A stretch of 64,000 nt of DNA from Actinacidiphila cocklensis (GCF_907177275.1 NZ_CAJSLV010000054.1:1-64000), one strand, 5' to 3'; shown: positions 17,436 to 25,379, counted from the stretch's first letter. Numbers and translations: made by a program. Notes: generated by a model not told the origin, from the sequence alone.

Positions 17436-17715
17436 TGAAGATTCCCAAGTGAGTTTTCCGGCTGCGGTGCGCTTCCTGGTCGAAGAAAGCTTGGTATGCG
17501 GGAAACGTCTCGGGTGGCCGTCCCCCCTGAAGGGCGGGCGCTGGTCGGTGGCCACCGAAGGGCGGGTGGTGGCCAGCTGGCGGCACGTCCCGGATGGGCG
17601 AGCTGATCCACTTCTTTCCCTTTAGGGCGTATTGATCTTCGGAGGGGCGCACGGGCTGGCGCGGGGTGGCGCACGGTGGCGTTTACACTTTGATAGTGAG
17701 TGATTTACATCACAC

Positions 17716-17910
17716 ATGTTCTCTGGTCTGCAGGTTAGGACGGCTGAGGGTGACGAACTGATCACCCTGCGCCCCGAAATGTTCTGTGCGCGCTTAACTC
17801 CGGAGGGGCACCCGATCGATGTACGGGTGCAAGACGGCGCCTGGCACTCAGGGCCAGTCAGCCTCGACATGATTCGTAAAGGAGGGTCCGTGAGGCATTG
17901 CAAAGCCTGA
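17716..17910 (+). CDS. Small hypothetical ORF with palindromic site at its start
   Basis: A 64-residue frame begins MFSGLQVRTAEGDELITLRP and ends near a Lys/Cys tail. It has no ribosome binding site, so if translated it may be leaderless. A perfect GTGAT-TTAC-ATCAC palindrome lies immediately before the ATG (about 17698-17711). I recognise no family. The 17436-17715 interval to its left shows no other gene. Confidence 0.25.
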   Translation: MFSGLQVRTAEGDELITLRPEMFCARLTPEGHPIDVRVQDGAWHSGPVSLDMIRKGGSVRHCKA

Positions 17911-18044
17911 TACACGCTGGACATGGTCGGCGCCTACCAGATGACCGCCTCGCAGGCTCGCGTGAAGCGCGACCGCCCCGTGCGAACCGTCTCCAGCGTT
18001 GCCCCCTTCCCGCCCGCGAGGGCCGCCACCGCCGGGAGGACGTC

Positions 18045-18632
18045 GTGACCGGTCCGATCGAGCGAGGGCACGTGGAAGACGTCCCGTACGAGCCACCGGG
18101 CCGGCGCAAGGCCGTGCTCGACGCCGAGTTCGACATGTTCTTCCGCGAGAACAAGCCTGAATTGCTGCGCCTGGCGGTCGGCCGCCTGCGCAACCTCTCC
18201 GACGCCGACGAGGCCCTGATGGACGCCGCCCTGCAGATCCACCGCAAGTGGCCGGTGGTCCAGGCACACGCCAACCCGATGGCCCTGGCCCGCCGGATAG
18301 TCAAGAGCTCCTGCATCGACTACTACCGCCGCCGCGCCCGCCGCGACGACCGCGAGACGGCGCTGCCCGAGACCGGGTACCCGACCGCTCCCAGCGCCGA
18401 CGACCTGCTGGAGATGCGTGGCCACGAGCGCCTGGACCACGCCCTGGCCACGCTGGAGTCGCGTGCCCCGAAGCAGGCCGAGTGCGTGCGGCTGAAGTTC
18501 CTCGGGGGCTGCAGCAGCAGCGTCCCGTCCAGGATGACGAACGCCTTCGCCGCGAGCAGTTCGACGGCTTCCGTGATGTACCGGTACACCCTGTTCACGG
18601 CCAGCTCGAACCCAGCCGCGAGCTGCGCGTAG
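18045..18632 (+). pseudogene. Truncated sigma-70 family factor
   Basis: The GTG at 18045 follows GGGAGGA and opens a sigma factor: region 2 words MFFRENKPELLRLAVGRL, DADEALMDAALQIHRKW and ARRIVKSSCIDYYRRRA, then the start of region 4 (ALATLESRAPKQAECVRLK FLGG). Homology stops at about base 18512. The remaining ~40 codons are the antisense of a transposase fragment, so the region 4 helix-turn-helix that should bind the -35 element is missing. The product, if made, could bind core polymerase but not recognise a promoter normally. It is best treated as a remnant of an ECF-like regulator. Confidence 0.7.
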
Positions 18633-18712
18633 GTGTGCCCCAGGCGCAGGTGTGCCGGTACCGGCACAGCTGGTGGCCGGCGGACAGCCGGCGCCACCGA
18701 GTCCCGCGCGCC
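18515..18712 (-). mobile_element. IS5-type transposase fragment, internally deleted
   Basis: Read on the minus strand, this stretch gives AHLRLGHTYAQLAAGF, VYRYITEAVELLA and then AKAFVILDGTLL. These are the helix-turn-helix and following strand of the IS5-group transposases common in Streptomyces. In intact relatives about 15 residues separate ELLA from KAFVILDG; here they are missing, and nothing follows GTLL. The right end of the piece abuts a cytochrome P450 fragment and its left end abuts the truncated sigma factor. Confidence 0.7.
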
Positions 18713-18729
18713 GCCCGATGCACGGCCAG

Positions 18730-18933
18730 CCGGTCGGTCGCGCCGGCCCCCGCAAATGCATCGGCGACCGCCTCGCCCTCGCCCAGGCAACCGCCGCCCT
18801 CGCCACCATCAGCCGAACGGCACGCCTGATCCCCGTCAACCGCAACCCCCTGCATACCCGGCCGGCCGTGCTGCTCCACCCCCGCCGAGTGATCACGAAA
18901 GTGGTCCTGCGCCAACCCGCAGCAGTTGGCTGA
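18730..18933 (+). pseudogene. Cytochrome P450 C-terminal fragment
   Basis: The last ~65 codons before the stop at 18933 read GPRKCIGDRLALAQATAAL, then RLIPVN and a LHTRPAVLLHPRR tail. This is the heme-binding Cys loop, L helix and C-terminal end of a bacterial P450. No upstream P450 sequence is present; instead there is transposase sequence. The fragment must derive from a gene lost by deletion at the insertion. Confidence 0.7.
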
Positions 18934-18953
18934 TCGCCAGGGACGTGGGCGGA

Positions 18954-19652
18954 TTATCCCGGCGCCGGCGCTGCGTCGATCAGATCGAGGACCTCTGCTG
19001 TGGGGCGTACGTCGCCGAAGGAACGGTAGATCGTGGCGAGCGCGGCGTTGTGGTCCTGGTCGCGGCCGGTCGCGTTGGCGTCGGCGACCATCACCACCCG
19101 GTAGCCGAGCGTGAATGCGTCGCGGGCCGAGGACTCGCAGCACACCTGGGTGACCGTGCCTGTGATCAGAACGGTGTCGATGCCGCGTTCCTGGAGGAGG
19201 TCCGGGAGCGGGCAGCGGCCGGGGAAGAAGGCGCTCGGCGCGCTCTTCTCCGCGAAGAGGTCGTCCACAGCGGTGGCGAAGCCCGGCCACAGCCGACCGG
19301 GGAGCGGTCCGGTGCCGCCGCAGTTGCGGAACATCTCGGCGGCCTCAGGGCCGTGGAACTCGTCGCCGACCGGGGTGCGTTCGGTACGCGCGGGCAGGAC
19401 CCAGGCGACGGTCCCGCCGGCCGCCCGCAGCCGGTCGGCGAGCTGCTGGACGTTCGGGGCGATGCCGCGGGCATAGGGGTTGGCGTCGACGAAGAACGGC
19501 ACCATGTCGATGACGACCAAGGCGGTGCGGGCGGGCGTGAGCCGCGGGTAGGCGAAGCGGCGGCCGCGGCGCTCCTGCTGACGCCGGTACTCACGCTCCT
19601 CGATGCGCCACGCGTGGATGCGGGCCTCGGTGTCCTGCACGGCTGCGTCCAT
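18954..19652 (-). CDS. Isochorismatase-family cysteine hydrolase
   Basis: This 232-residue protein carries the isochorismatase-type triad: D49 in VVIDMVPFF, a Lys in AEKSAPSAFF (about 134) and a Cys in TVTQVCCESSARDA (about 171), with the non-prolyl cis-peptide region before the Cys. Such enzymes hydrolyse isochorismate, nicotinamide or other small amides and esters; the substrate cannot be read from sequence. Its ATG lies one base after the stop of the upstream Mrr-like nuclease gene, so the two are almost certainly co-transcribed. A nicotinamide- or nucleotide-related role next to nucleases is possible but speculative. Confidence 0.8.
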   Translation of the reverse strand: MDAAVQDTEARIHAWRIEEREYRRQQERRGRRFAYPRLTPARTALVVIDMVPFFVDANPYARGIAPNVQQLADRLRAAGGTVAWVLPARTERTPVGDEFHGPEAAEMFRNCGGTGPLPGRLWPGFATAVDDLFAEKSAPSAFFPGRCPLPDLLQERGIDTVLITGTVTQVCCESSARDAFTLGYRVVMVADANATGRDQDHNAALATIYRSFGDVRPTAEVLDLIDAAPAPG

Positions 19653-19653
19653 G

Positions 19654-20232
19654 TCAGTCGTGGTCGGGGCTGAGCTTGCGGTGGGTGCCGGACCGGCCGA
19701 TGTCGAGCTCCACCAGGGAGCTGAGGGTGGTGCCGCTGTTCCAGAAGCCGAGCAGGTCTACGTCGATGAGGCACAAGCCGTGTCGCGCGGCGAAGTCCCG
19801 CGCCGGACGGGTGAAGACGCACGACGCCACAAAGACCGGCACGTCGGCGCCGTGTTCGGCACGTGCGGTGCCGTTGAATGTCTGGATGTCGCGGCTGCCC
19901 ACCGAGCGGTGCTTGGCGAACCGCTTGCACTGCACGACGATCTTCCGGCCATCGGGCAGGTAGCCGATCACGTCGGCGCCGAGGTCGCCCGAACCGCCCA
20001 CCCGCTCCACCTTGGTACAGCCGTCGCGGCGACACAGCTCCGCGACGTACTCCTCGAAGGCGCGGTCGCCCATAGCCCACACCGCCGCCAAGGAGCGCCG
20101 GGCTTGGACCTGCGCGTCCTCAGCAAGCCGCTGCTTTTCCGCCCGCGCCTCGCGCCGCCCGGCACGCACGAGCCCCGCAACGACGACGGCGAGAAGGGCC
20201 GCGGCTAACGCCGCCAACAGCACCGTGCCCAC
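19654..20232 (-). CDS. Membrane-anchored Mrr-like restriction endonuclease
   Basis: The GTG start follows GGGAGGGAG with six bases between, giving 192 residues. Residues 3-22 form a hydrophobic helix ([18 protein letters not shown]) followed by basic residues, so the protein is probably anchored in the membrane with the nuclease domain in the cytoplasm. The rest is an Mrr-type PD-(D/E)xK domain: E60/E61 in FEEYVAEL, D83-L-G-A-D87, and Q101-C-K103. Mrr proteins cut modified or foreign DNA. TM-Mrr proteins occur widely in actinomycetes without known targets. It forms a two-gene operon with the isochorismatase-family gene. Confidence 0.8.
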   Translation of the reverse strand: MGTVLLAALAAALLAVVVAGLVRAGRREARAEKQRLAEDAQVQARRSLAAVWAMGDRAFEEYVAELCRRDGCTKVERVGGSGDLGADVIGYLPDGRKIVVQCKRFAKHRSVGSRDIQTFNGTARAEHGADVPVFVASCVFTRPARDFAARHGLCLIDVDLLGFWNSGTTLSSLVELDIGRSGTHRKLSPDHD

Positions 20233-20281
20233 CTTGTGCTCCCTCCCTGGTAGCTACGCCGCCTTCTCTCTCCCCCATCCA

Positions 20282-20315
20282 GGCCCCGCCTATCCGCCGG
20301 ACAGAGGGCGGGGCC
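20282..20315 (-). terminator. Hairpin downstream of the hydrolase-WD40 gene
   Basis: Nine-base arms GGCCCCGCC (20282-20290) and GGCGGGGCC (20307-20315) flank a 16-base loop. It lies between the hydrolase-WD40 gene and the Mrr-like gene on the same strand, so it could end transcription of the former. The rest of the 20233-20603 gap shows no gene. Confidence 0.45.
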
Positions 20316-20603
20316 AGGACGCTGCCGGTGACTGTGCAAGCGGGCCGGTCACTGCGGCCTGGACTTCCCTTACGCGGCCAGCGCCAGGAGTGTCCAGTGG
20401 CCGGCCCTTCTCACATCCGTTGGTGACGGAGGGTGAGGAGGGACGGCCCCCAGTCGCAGAGAGTGCAATTATGCCAAGAGCAACAACCCTCGGGGGTTGC
20501 GCCGGGCGGAGTGCTGCCGGGAGACAACCGACCCCGGTGTTCACCTGCTTCCACGGTGGTGCGCTCGTGATCACAGTCCGACGGCAGGGGGGCGTTCGGC
20601 TGT

Positions 20604-22409
20604 CTATGTCTGCCACAGCCGCACTGTGCTGTCGTTGCTTGCGGTGGCCAGGAGGCTGCCGTCGGGGGAGAACGCCACCGCCTTGACCCAATCGGTGTGG
20701 GTGAGGGGCTCCCCGGCGGGCTGGCAGGTGCCCGGGTCCCACAGCCGCACTGTGCTGTCGTCGCACGCGGTGGCCAGGAGGCTGCCGTCGGGGGAGAACG
20801 CCACCGCGTTGACCGAACGGGTGTGGGCGAGGGGGGTCGCCACGGGTTGGCGGGTGGCGGGATCCCACAGTCGCACCTTCTCGTCGTCGCTTGCGGTGGC
20901 CAGGAGGCTGCCGTCGGGGGAGAACGCCACCGCATTGACTGCACGGGTGTGGCCGGTGAGAGGGTCTCCGGCCGGCTGGCCGGTGGCGGTGTCCCACAGC
21001 CGCACGGTGCGATCACGGCTTGCGGTGGCCAGGAGGCTGCCGTCGGGGGAGAACGCCACCGAGCTGATAGAACCGGTGTGGCCGGCGAGGGGCTCGGTGA
21101 CGGGCTTGCGTGCGGCGGTGTCCCACAGGCGCACTTTTTTGCTGCTCGCGATGGCCAGGCCTCCTTCGGGGGAGAACGCCAGCGCGGTGACATGCCAGGC
21201 GATCCGACCGCGCAAGGGGTTGCCAAGCCGCTGATGCGTCGCGGGGTCCCACAGCTGCACTGTGCCCCCGCAGCGGGTGGCCAGCAGCCTTCCGTCGGGT
21301 GAGATCGCCACCGCGCCCACCAAGCCGGAGTGGTCCAGAAGAGGGTCCACGGGGCGGAGGGTGACCAGGTTCCACAGTCGCACTCTCGCGTCGTAGCCGG
21401 CGGAGGCCAGCACGCTGCCGTCGGGGGAGAACGCGAGACCGGAGACGGCGTGTGTGTGGCCCGTCAGTTCGGCAATCAGTGTGTAGGGCCGGTGACGCTG
21501 GTGCGCCGATGCGCTGCTGCTGGCGGGGATAGGAGCGGCCGGTGGGCGCAGGAGGCGCTGTACTGCCTTCAGGACGCTGGGAACCGCAGGCTCGGGGGCT
21601 GGCACCAGCGGGCCGGGTCGAGTTCCCCGGTCGGCTGCCGAGGGAGGCGCGGGAGGGGCGGCGGCGCCGATGGGCTTGCCGGTGAGGACTGCGGTCTCGT
21701 GCAGATGACGGCGAACCGTGGTGAAGGTGCGGTGCTCGGTGGTACTGGTTGCGAGGATGCTGAAGTGGTCCCCGGGCAGGACGGCGGCGTCGGGGAAGAC
21801 GGACCGGGCCGAGGCCACCGGCACGACGCGGTCGCTCTCTCCGGCGTAGACGTAGAACGGGATGGGGCACGTCCGGTCGGTGACGTCGGCTGCGTGCAGC
21901 ACGCTGTTGACGATGATCCGGCGGGTGTCGATGACCTGGTCGCTTAGCGGCCGAAGATCTCTTTCCTGCGGGTGCCTGCCGGAGCGGCCGAAGACGACAC
22001 GGCGCAGTGACAGCAGCAGTTGGGATCCGTCGTTGGGGCAGGCCAGCATCACCACCCTGCGGATCCGGGCCAGCTCGCGGCCGTGGCCGTCAGTGAGCAT
22101 CCGCGCCAGGTACCGCTGGACGACCAGCCCGCCCATGCTGTGCGTGATCACGACCAGATCGGTGAAGTGGCCGCCTTCGGTCTGCAGGTACTCCTTGAGG
22201 CTGTCGGCCACGGTGCTGATCTCCGGAAGCACCTGCAGCGGCCGCAGCGGGTTCCACCGGGCGGCTCCCGTGGCGAACGCGAAGGGCAGCACCCGCGCGA
22301 AGCCCAGCGTGCGGTCCTGCTCGATCTGCTCCCGCAGCAGTCCCCAGGTCTGCGGCCCGGAGTTGAAGCCGTGGACCAGCACCACACCTAACCGGTCGTC
22401 CCCCACCAT
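20604..22409 (-). CDS. Alpha/beta hydrolase fused to seven-bladed WD40 propeller
   Basis: The ATG at 22409 is preceded by GGAAGGG at a good distance, giving 601 residues; an upstream in-frame extension is not credible. Residues 1-230 are a lipase/esterase domain: VVLVHGFNSGPQTW (oxyanion region), the nucleophile in ITHSMGGLVVQRYL, the acid in YAGESDRVV and a histidine in GDHFSI. A proline-rich linker leads to seven WD40 repeats, each of the form H-x-x-V-x-x-VAFSPDGSLLATAS-x-D-x-x-VRLWD. Four consecutive repeats are almost identical at DNA level. No signal peptide is seen. The gene looks like an effector joined to a sensor; its ligand and substrate are unknown. A membrane-lipid or small-ester target is possible. 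Confidence 0.8.
   Translation of the reverse strand: MVGDDRLGVVLVHGFNSGPQTWGLLREQIEQDRTLGFARVLPFAFATGAARWNPLRPLQVLPEISTVADSLKEYLQTEGGHFTDLVVITHSMGGLVVQRYLARMLTDGHGRELARIRRVVMLACPNDGSQLLLSLRRVVFGRSGRHPQERDLRPLSDQVIDTRRIIVNSVLHAADVTDRTCPIPFYVYAGESDRVVPVASARSVFPDAAVLPGDHFSILATSTTEHRTFTTVRRHLHETAVLTGKPIGAAAPPAPPSAADRGTRPGPLVPAPEPAVPSVLKAVQRLLRPPAAPIPASSSASAHQRHRPYTLIAELTGHTHAVSGLAFSPDGSVLASAGYDARVRLWNLVTLRPVDPLLDHSGLVGAVAISPDGRLLATRCGGTVQLWDPATHQRLGNPLRGRIAWHVTALAFSPEGGLAIASSKKVRLWDTAARKPVTEPLAGHTGSISSVAFSPDGSLLATASRDRTVRLWDTATGQPAGDPLTGHTRAVNAVAFSPDGSLLATASDDEKVRLWDPATRQPVATPLAHTRSVNAVAFSPDGSLLATACDDSTVRLWDPGTCQPAGEPLTHTDWVKAVAFSPDGSLLATASNDSTVRLWQT
20641..21060. repeat. Near-identical WD40-encoding DNA repeats
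   Basis: The 40-bp core that begins GCGGTGGCCAGGAGGCTGCC recurs at 20641, 20767, 20893 and 21022, a period of 126, 126 and 129 bp. Copies differ by only a few bases over the core, far less than expected for ancient blades, indicating recent duplication or gene conversion inside the propeller. Confidence 0.85.
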
Positions 22410-23487
22410 CACGCGCCCTTCCACCCCTGTCCTGATCCGACACGTTATCGGCCCGGCCCCACCGCCGCTGCCCGGACCGCCCGGACACATCGTCGCTGAC
22501 GCCCGCTGATCCGCGCTGCCCCGATCGGTGAATTGACCACACTCGCGCGAGCGATCCGCAACGGTCTGATGCGGCGGTCTCGCAGCACTACCGCTCCGGT
22601 CGACGCGGGGGGGGGGGTGCCGGTTCCGCGTCCCGCGGGTCGGGGGGTCAGCGTTTGATGCGGCTGCGGACGGCGAGAGCAGCAAGTCCGAGGAGGACGG
22701 GTTCAGTGAGGCGAGCGGCCATTTCGGTGTAGGTGCCGGTGGTGGTGGGTCTTGTCCGAGTCCTCATAGCCCCCAGCGGGGGTCGCAACTCGCCCCAGGG
22801 ACAGGGCTTGCTCCCAACAGCACCCGAGCGGCGACACACCGGAGAGATTCGGACGTGTTCGCCAAGGACTCCGGCCTCATTTATCACGCAGAGTGATCTT
22901 GATCAGCTCGATCCATTGGCCGCGAGGTCACTCGATTACGGACTCCTGCCAGAGTCAAGGCCCACAAAGTGCCCGGAGGTGATGCGGCGGGCGCCTGTCA
23001 TAAACCTACAAAACTCGGCCCGTCGTGAGCCTCGCGACCGTGTGCGTTTGCGACATTCATTGCAGTTCACAGGGCTTCTCGCGAGGAGTGCGGTCGGCGG
23101 GCGAATGTGGTCCGCAGAGCGTCCGGGCGACGGAGAAATACGGTCGTCACGCGACCGCTGGCCGCATGAGCTGCGGCGATGGCAACGCCGAATCTGCTGA
23201 TTGGAGATTTGTAGGGTTCTCGGACCGAAAAGAGCAAAGGTCCTCGACCCGTTTGCGTTTCCGAGATTGGTGCAGGTCACAGCGCTGCCCGTAGGCCGGC
23301 CGGTTGGCCGGCGATTGCGGCCCGTAGCGCTCTCCCAGCGGGACGAACGGCTGGTCAGCGTTCGAGGAACGACGGCCTGACCTGCGAGAAAAGGTGACTG
23401 GCGGAGCAAGTTCACCGCCAGCGAGACGCTTGTTGTCCCGAAAAGAGCAACGGTCAGAAGACCGTGTGCGTTTTGGCATGGACAAGA
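22410..23487. other. Gene-poor stretch next to tRNA-Arg
   Basis: About 1.1 kb has no gene I can support. A run of 11 G lies at 22607-22617. A 39-codon frame on the minus strand (22648-22767) ends in a hydrophobic helix and RSRIKR and looks like the C-terminal scrap of a lost gene, which I do not recognise. From about 23000 onward there are degenerate repeats. Confidence 0.5.
23030..23475. repeat. Three degenerate repeats spaced about 210 bp
   Basis: GACCGTGTGCGTTTG at 23036, GACCCGTTTGCGTTTC at 23246 and GACCGTGTGCGTTTT at 23460 recur at 210 and 214 bp. The second and third are preceded by an exact CCGAAAAGAGCAA (23225-23237 and 23438-23450); the first and second continue with GCGTTT-x-CGA-x-ATT and a TGCAG-x-TCACAG block. 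Confidence 0.6.
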
Positions 23488-23523
23488 AAGGCTCTGACCG
23501 GCATTCCTGCTGGTCAGAGCCTT
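23488..23523 (-). terminator. Terminator downstream of tRNA-Arg
   Basis: A perfect 12-bp stem (AAGGCTCTGACC with GGTCAGAGCCTT) and a 12-base loop end about ten bases after the tRNA 3' end on the minus strand, followed there by TTTCTTG. It fits a factor-independent terminator of the tRNA transcript. Confidence 0.8.
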
Positions 23524-23533
23524 GTTCCGGTTG

Positions 23534-23605
23534 TGCCCCCGGCAGGATTCGAACCTGCGCACACGGCTCCGGAGGCCGTTGCTCTATCCCCTGAGCTACG
23601 GGGGC
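23534..23605 (-). tRNA. tRNA-Arg (anticodon CCG)
   Basis: On the minus strand a complete 72-base cloverleaf is present: acceptor GCCCCCG pairing with CGGGGGC plus discriminator A, D arm GCTC/GAGC, anticodon stem ACGGC/GCCGT with loop CTCCGGA, and T arm GCAGG-TTCGAAT-CCTGC. The anticodon CCG reads the Arg codon CGG, abundant in high-GC genomes. CCA is not encoded. Its 3' end faces the accessory region to the left, the usual side on which integrases insert islands into tRNA genes. Confidence 0.95.
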
Positions 23606-23742
23606 GACGGGAAGAACACTACCAGTTCGGGAGGGGTGGGCCGGACAGGGTTTCGGTGGGGCACGGGGGGTGGTGGGGGTTGGGGATCACCCTTGGCGGG
23701 GAAGAAATGGGCAAAACGCGGACGCATCAGTAGCCGCGCGCC

Positions 23743-23756
23743 TACGCTTCGGGGTG
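23743..23756 (+). promoter_or_regulatory. -10 box of a probable leaderless response-regulator mRNA
   Basis: TACGCT at 23743-23748 ends seven bases before the GTG start at 23756, which matches the spacing from -10 to transcription start, and there is no ribosome binding site. Confidence 0.5.
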
Positions 23757-24283
23757 TGGCGGGAGCGACCGGCCGGGTGCTTGTTGTGGATGACAACAAG
23801 GTGATCCGGCAGCTGATCAGGGTCAACCTGGAGCTGGAGGGCTTCGAGGTCGTGACCGCGGCTGACGGTGCCGAGTGCCTGGAGATCGTGCACAGCGTGC
23901 GGCCTGATGTGGTCACGCTCGACGTGGTGATGCCGCGGCTGGACGGGGTGCGGACGGCGGCGCGGTTGCGGGCCGATCCCGATCCGTGGACCCGGGACGT
24001 CGGGATCGTGATGGTCAGCGCCGGCCAGCTGCCCGACGGGGCCGGGGGGCAGCGCGGGGTCGACGCGTACGTGAGCAAGCCGTTCGAGCCGGCCGAGCTG
24101 GTGGACACCGTACGGCGACTCGTCCGGCGCGGGCCGCAGCCCGGCGCGGGGCCGGCTGCCGCGACGGGCGCCAACAAGGGCGCCGACCAAGGCGCGAGCA
24201 TGGGCGCCGACCAGGACGACGGTGACGTCGACGCCGATGCCGAACCGCGGGGTGAGGCCGCCGCCGCCCCCGGCGGCGCCTGA
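23756..24283 (+). CDS. Single-domain response regulator with charged tail
   Basis: From GTG 23756 the product is 175 residues. Residues 6-120 are a CheY-like receiver: acidic pocket in LVVDDNK, phospho-acceptor Asp in VVTLDVVMPRLDG, a Ser/Thr position in IVMVSAG, and the Lys in YVSKPFEP. There is no DNA-binding output domain; the last ~55 residues are a low-complexity Ala/Gly/Asp tail (GADQGASMGADQDDGD). It probably works by protein-protein contact. It lies directly upstream of the ArgS-like gene in the same direction. No sensor kinase is encoded nearby. Confidence 0.85.
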   Translation: MAGATGRVLVVDDNKVIRQLIRVNLELEGFEVVTAADGAECLEIVHSVRPDVVTLDVVMPRLDGVRTAARLRADPDPWTRDVGIVMVSAGQLPDGAGGQRGVDAYVSKPFEPAELVDTVRRLVRRGPQPGAGPAAATGANKGADQGASMGADQDDGDVDADAEPRGEAAAAPGGA

Positions 24284-24355
24284 GACCGGGGGCACCCGCC
24301 CGGCGGGGGAGAATCCGGGCGGCGCAGAGGCGGGCCTCTCGCCTAGGCTTGCCGC

Positions 24356-25351
24356 GTGACCCCCGCCGAACTGTCCTGGACCGTGCTGAGCACGGTCAGG
24401 CATGCCGTGGGCGCGGGGGAGTTGCGGGTCGAGGTGCCGGAGAAGGTGGTCGTGCAGCGGCCGCCGCGGCCCGGGTGCGGGGATTACGCGACCAACGTGG
24501 CGTTGCAGCTCGCCGGGCAGGCGGGGCTCAGCCCGTTCGAGGTCGCCAAGATCCTCGCCGTACGGCTCGCCAAGGAGCCGGGGATCGCGCAGGTCGAGGC
24601 CGTGGGCGCCGGGTTCCTGAACATCACCCTCAGCGCGCGGGCCTACGCCGACGTCGTCCGCCAGGTGTGCGAGCAGGGGCCGGGCTACGGGCGGGGCAAC
24701 GGTCTCGCCGACGAGTCGGTCACCGTCGTGCCGGAGCCGCCGCACGCGGTACGCGCGACCCTGGTCGCCGAGGTCGTCAACGGCCTGCTCGCCGCAGCCG
24801 GCGCCCGGCCCGGCGGCCCCCGGGAAGCGCTCACGGTCGCGGAGCCGGACACCGGCCACGACCCGGAGAAGAGCCTCGGCCGGGACGCCACCCGCTGGGC
24901 ACTGCTCCGCCCGCCCGCCGAGGACACCCCCCGCCTGACCCTCGCCCTGCTCGACCAGCGCGAGGCGAACCCGCTCTTCCGGGTCCGCTACGCCCACTCC
25001 CGTACCCGCGCCCTGCTGCGCAACGCCCATGACCTGGGCGTACGCGTCGACAGCACGGCCCGGGACCCGTACCGGCACCCCGCCGAGACGGAACTGCTCG
25101 GGCTGATCGCCGACCTGCCCCGGGTCGTCGAGACCGCCGCCCGCCGCCGCGCGCCCGATCGGCTCGCACGGCATCTGGAGCGGCTGGCCGACGCCTACCT
25201 CCGGTTCCAGGACGAGTGCCCCGCGCTGCCCAAGGGGGACGAGAAACCCTCGGCCGTCCACGCTGCCCGGGTCCGCCTCGCCGACGCGACCGGCATCGTG
25301 CTCGCCGACGGCCTGCACCTGCTCGGCATCAGCGCACCCGACCACCTCTGA
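24356..25351 (+). CDS. ArgS-like protein with DALR domain, catalytic core absent
   Basis: A 331-residue protein with the N-terminal arginyl-tRNA synthetase domain ([28 protein letters not shown] at about 40-100) and a C-terminal DALR anticodon-binding helix bundle ([16 protein letters not shown], about 210-331). The Rossmann catalytic core with its HIGH and KMSKS motifs is missing, so it cannot aminoacylate by the normal mechanism. I recall such a shortened paralogue just upstream of lysA in Streptomyces (called nrtL). TAGGCT at 24344-24349 ends seven bases before the GTG, so the mRNA may be leaderless. Its role is unknown; tRNA binding is likely. Confidence 0.8.
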   Translation: MTPAELSWTVLSTVRHAVGAGELRVEVPEKVVVQRPPRPGCGDYATNVALQLAGQAGLSPFEVAKILAVRLAKEPGIAQVEAVGAGFLNITLSARAYADVVRQVCEQGPGYGRGNGLADESVTVVPEPPHAVRATLVAEVVNGLLAAAGARPGGPREALTVAEPDTGHDPEKSLGRDATRWALLRPPAEDTPRLTLALLDQREANPLFRVRYAHSRTRALLRNAHDLGVRVDSTARDPYRHPAETELLGLIADLPRVVETAARRRAPDRLARHLERLADAYLRFQDECPALPKGDEKPSAVHAARVRLADATGIVLADGLHLLGISAPDHL

Positions 25352-25379
25352 CGAGAAGACGAGAACGAGAGACACCGCC

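Noticed and set aside
22648..22767. 39-codon minus-strand frame considered as a small membrane protein gene
   Set aside because: No ribosome binding site; it reads like the tail of a lost gene and I could not name the family.
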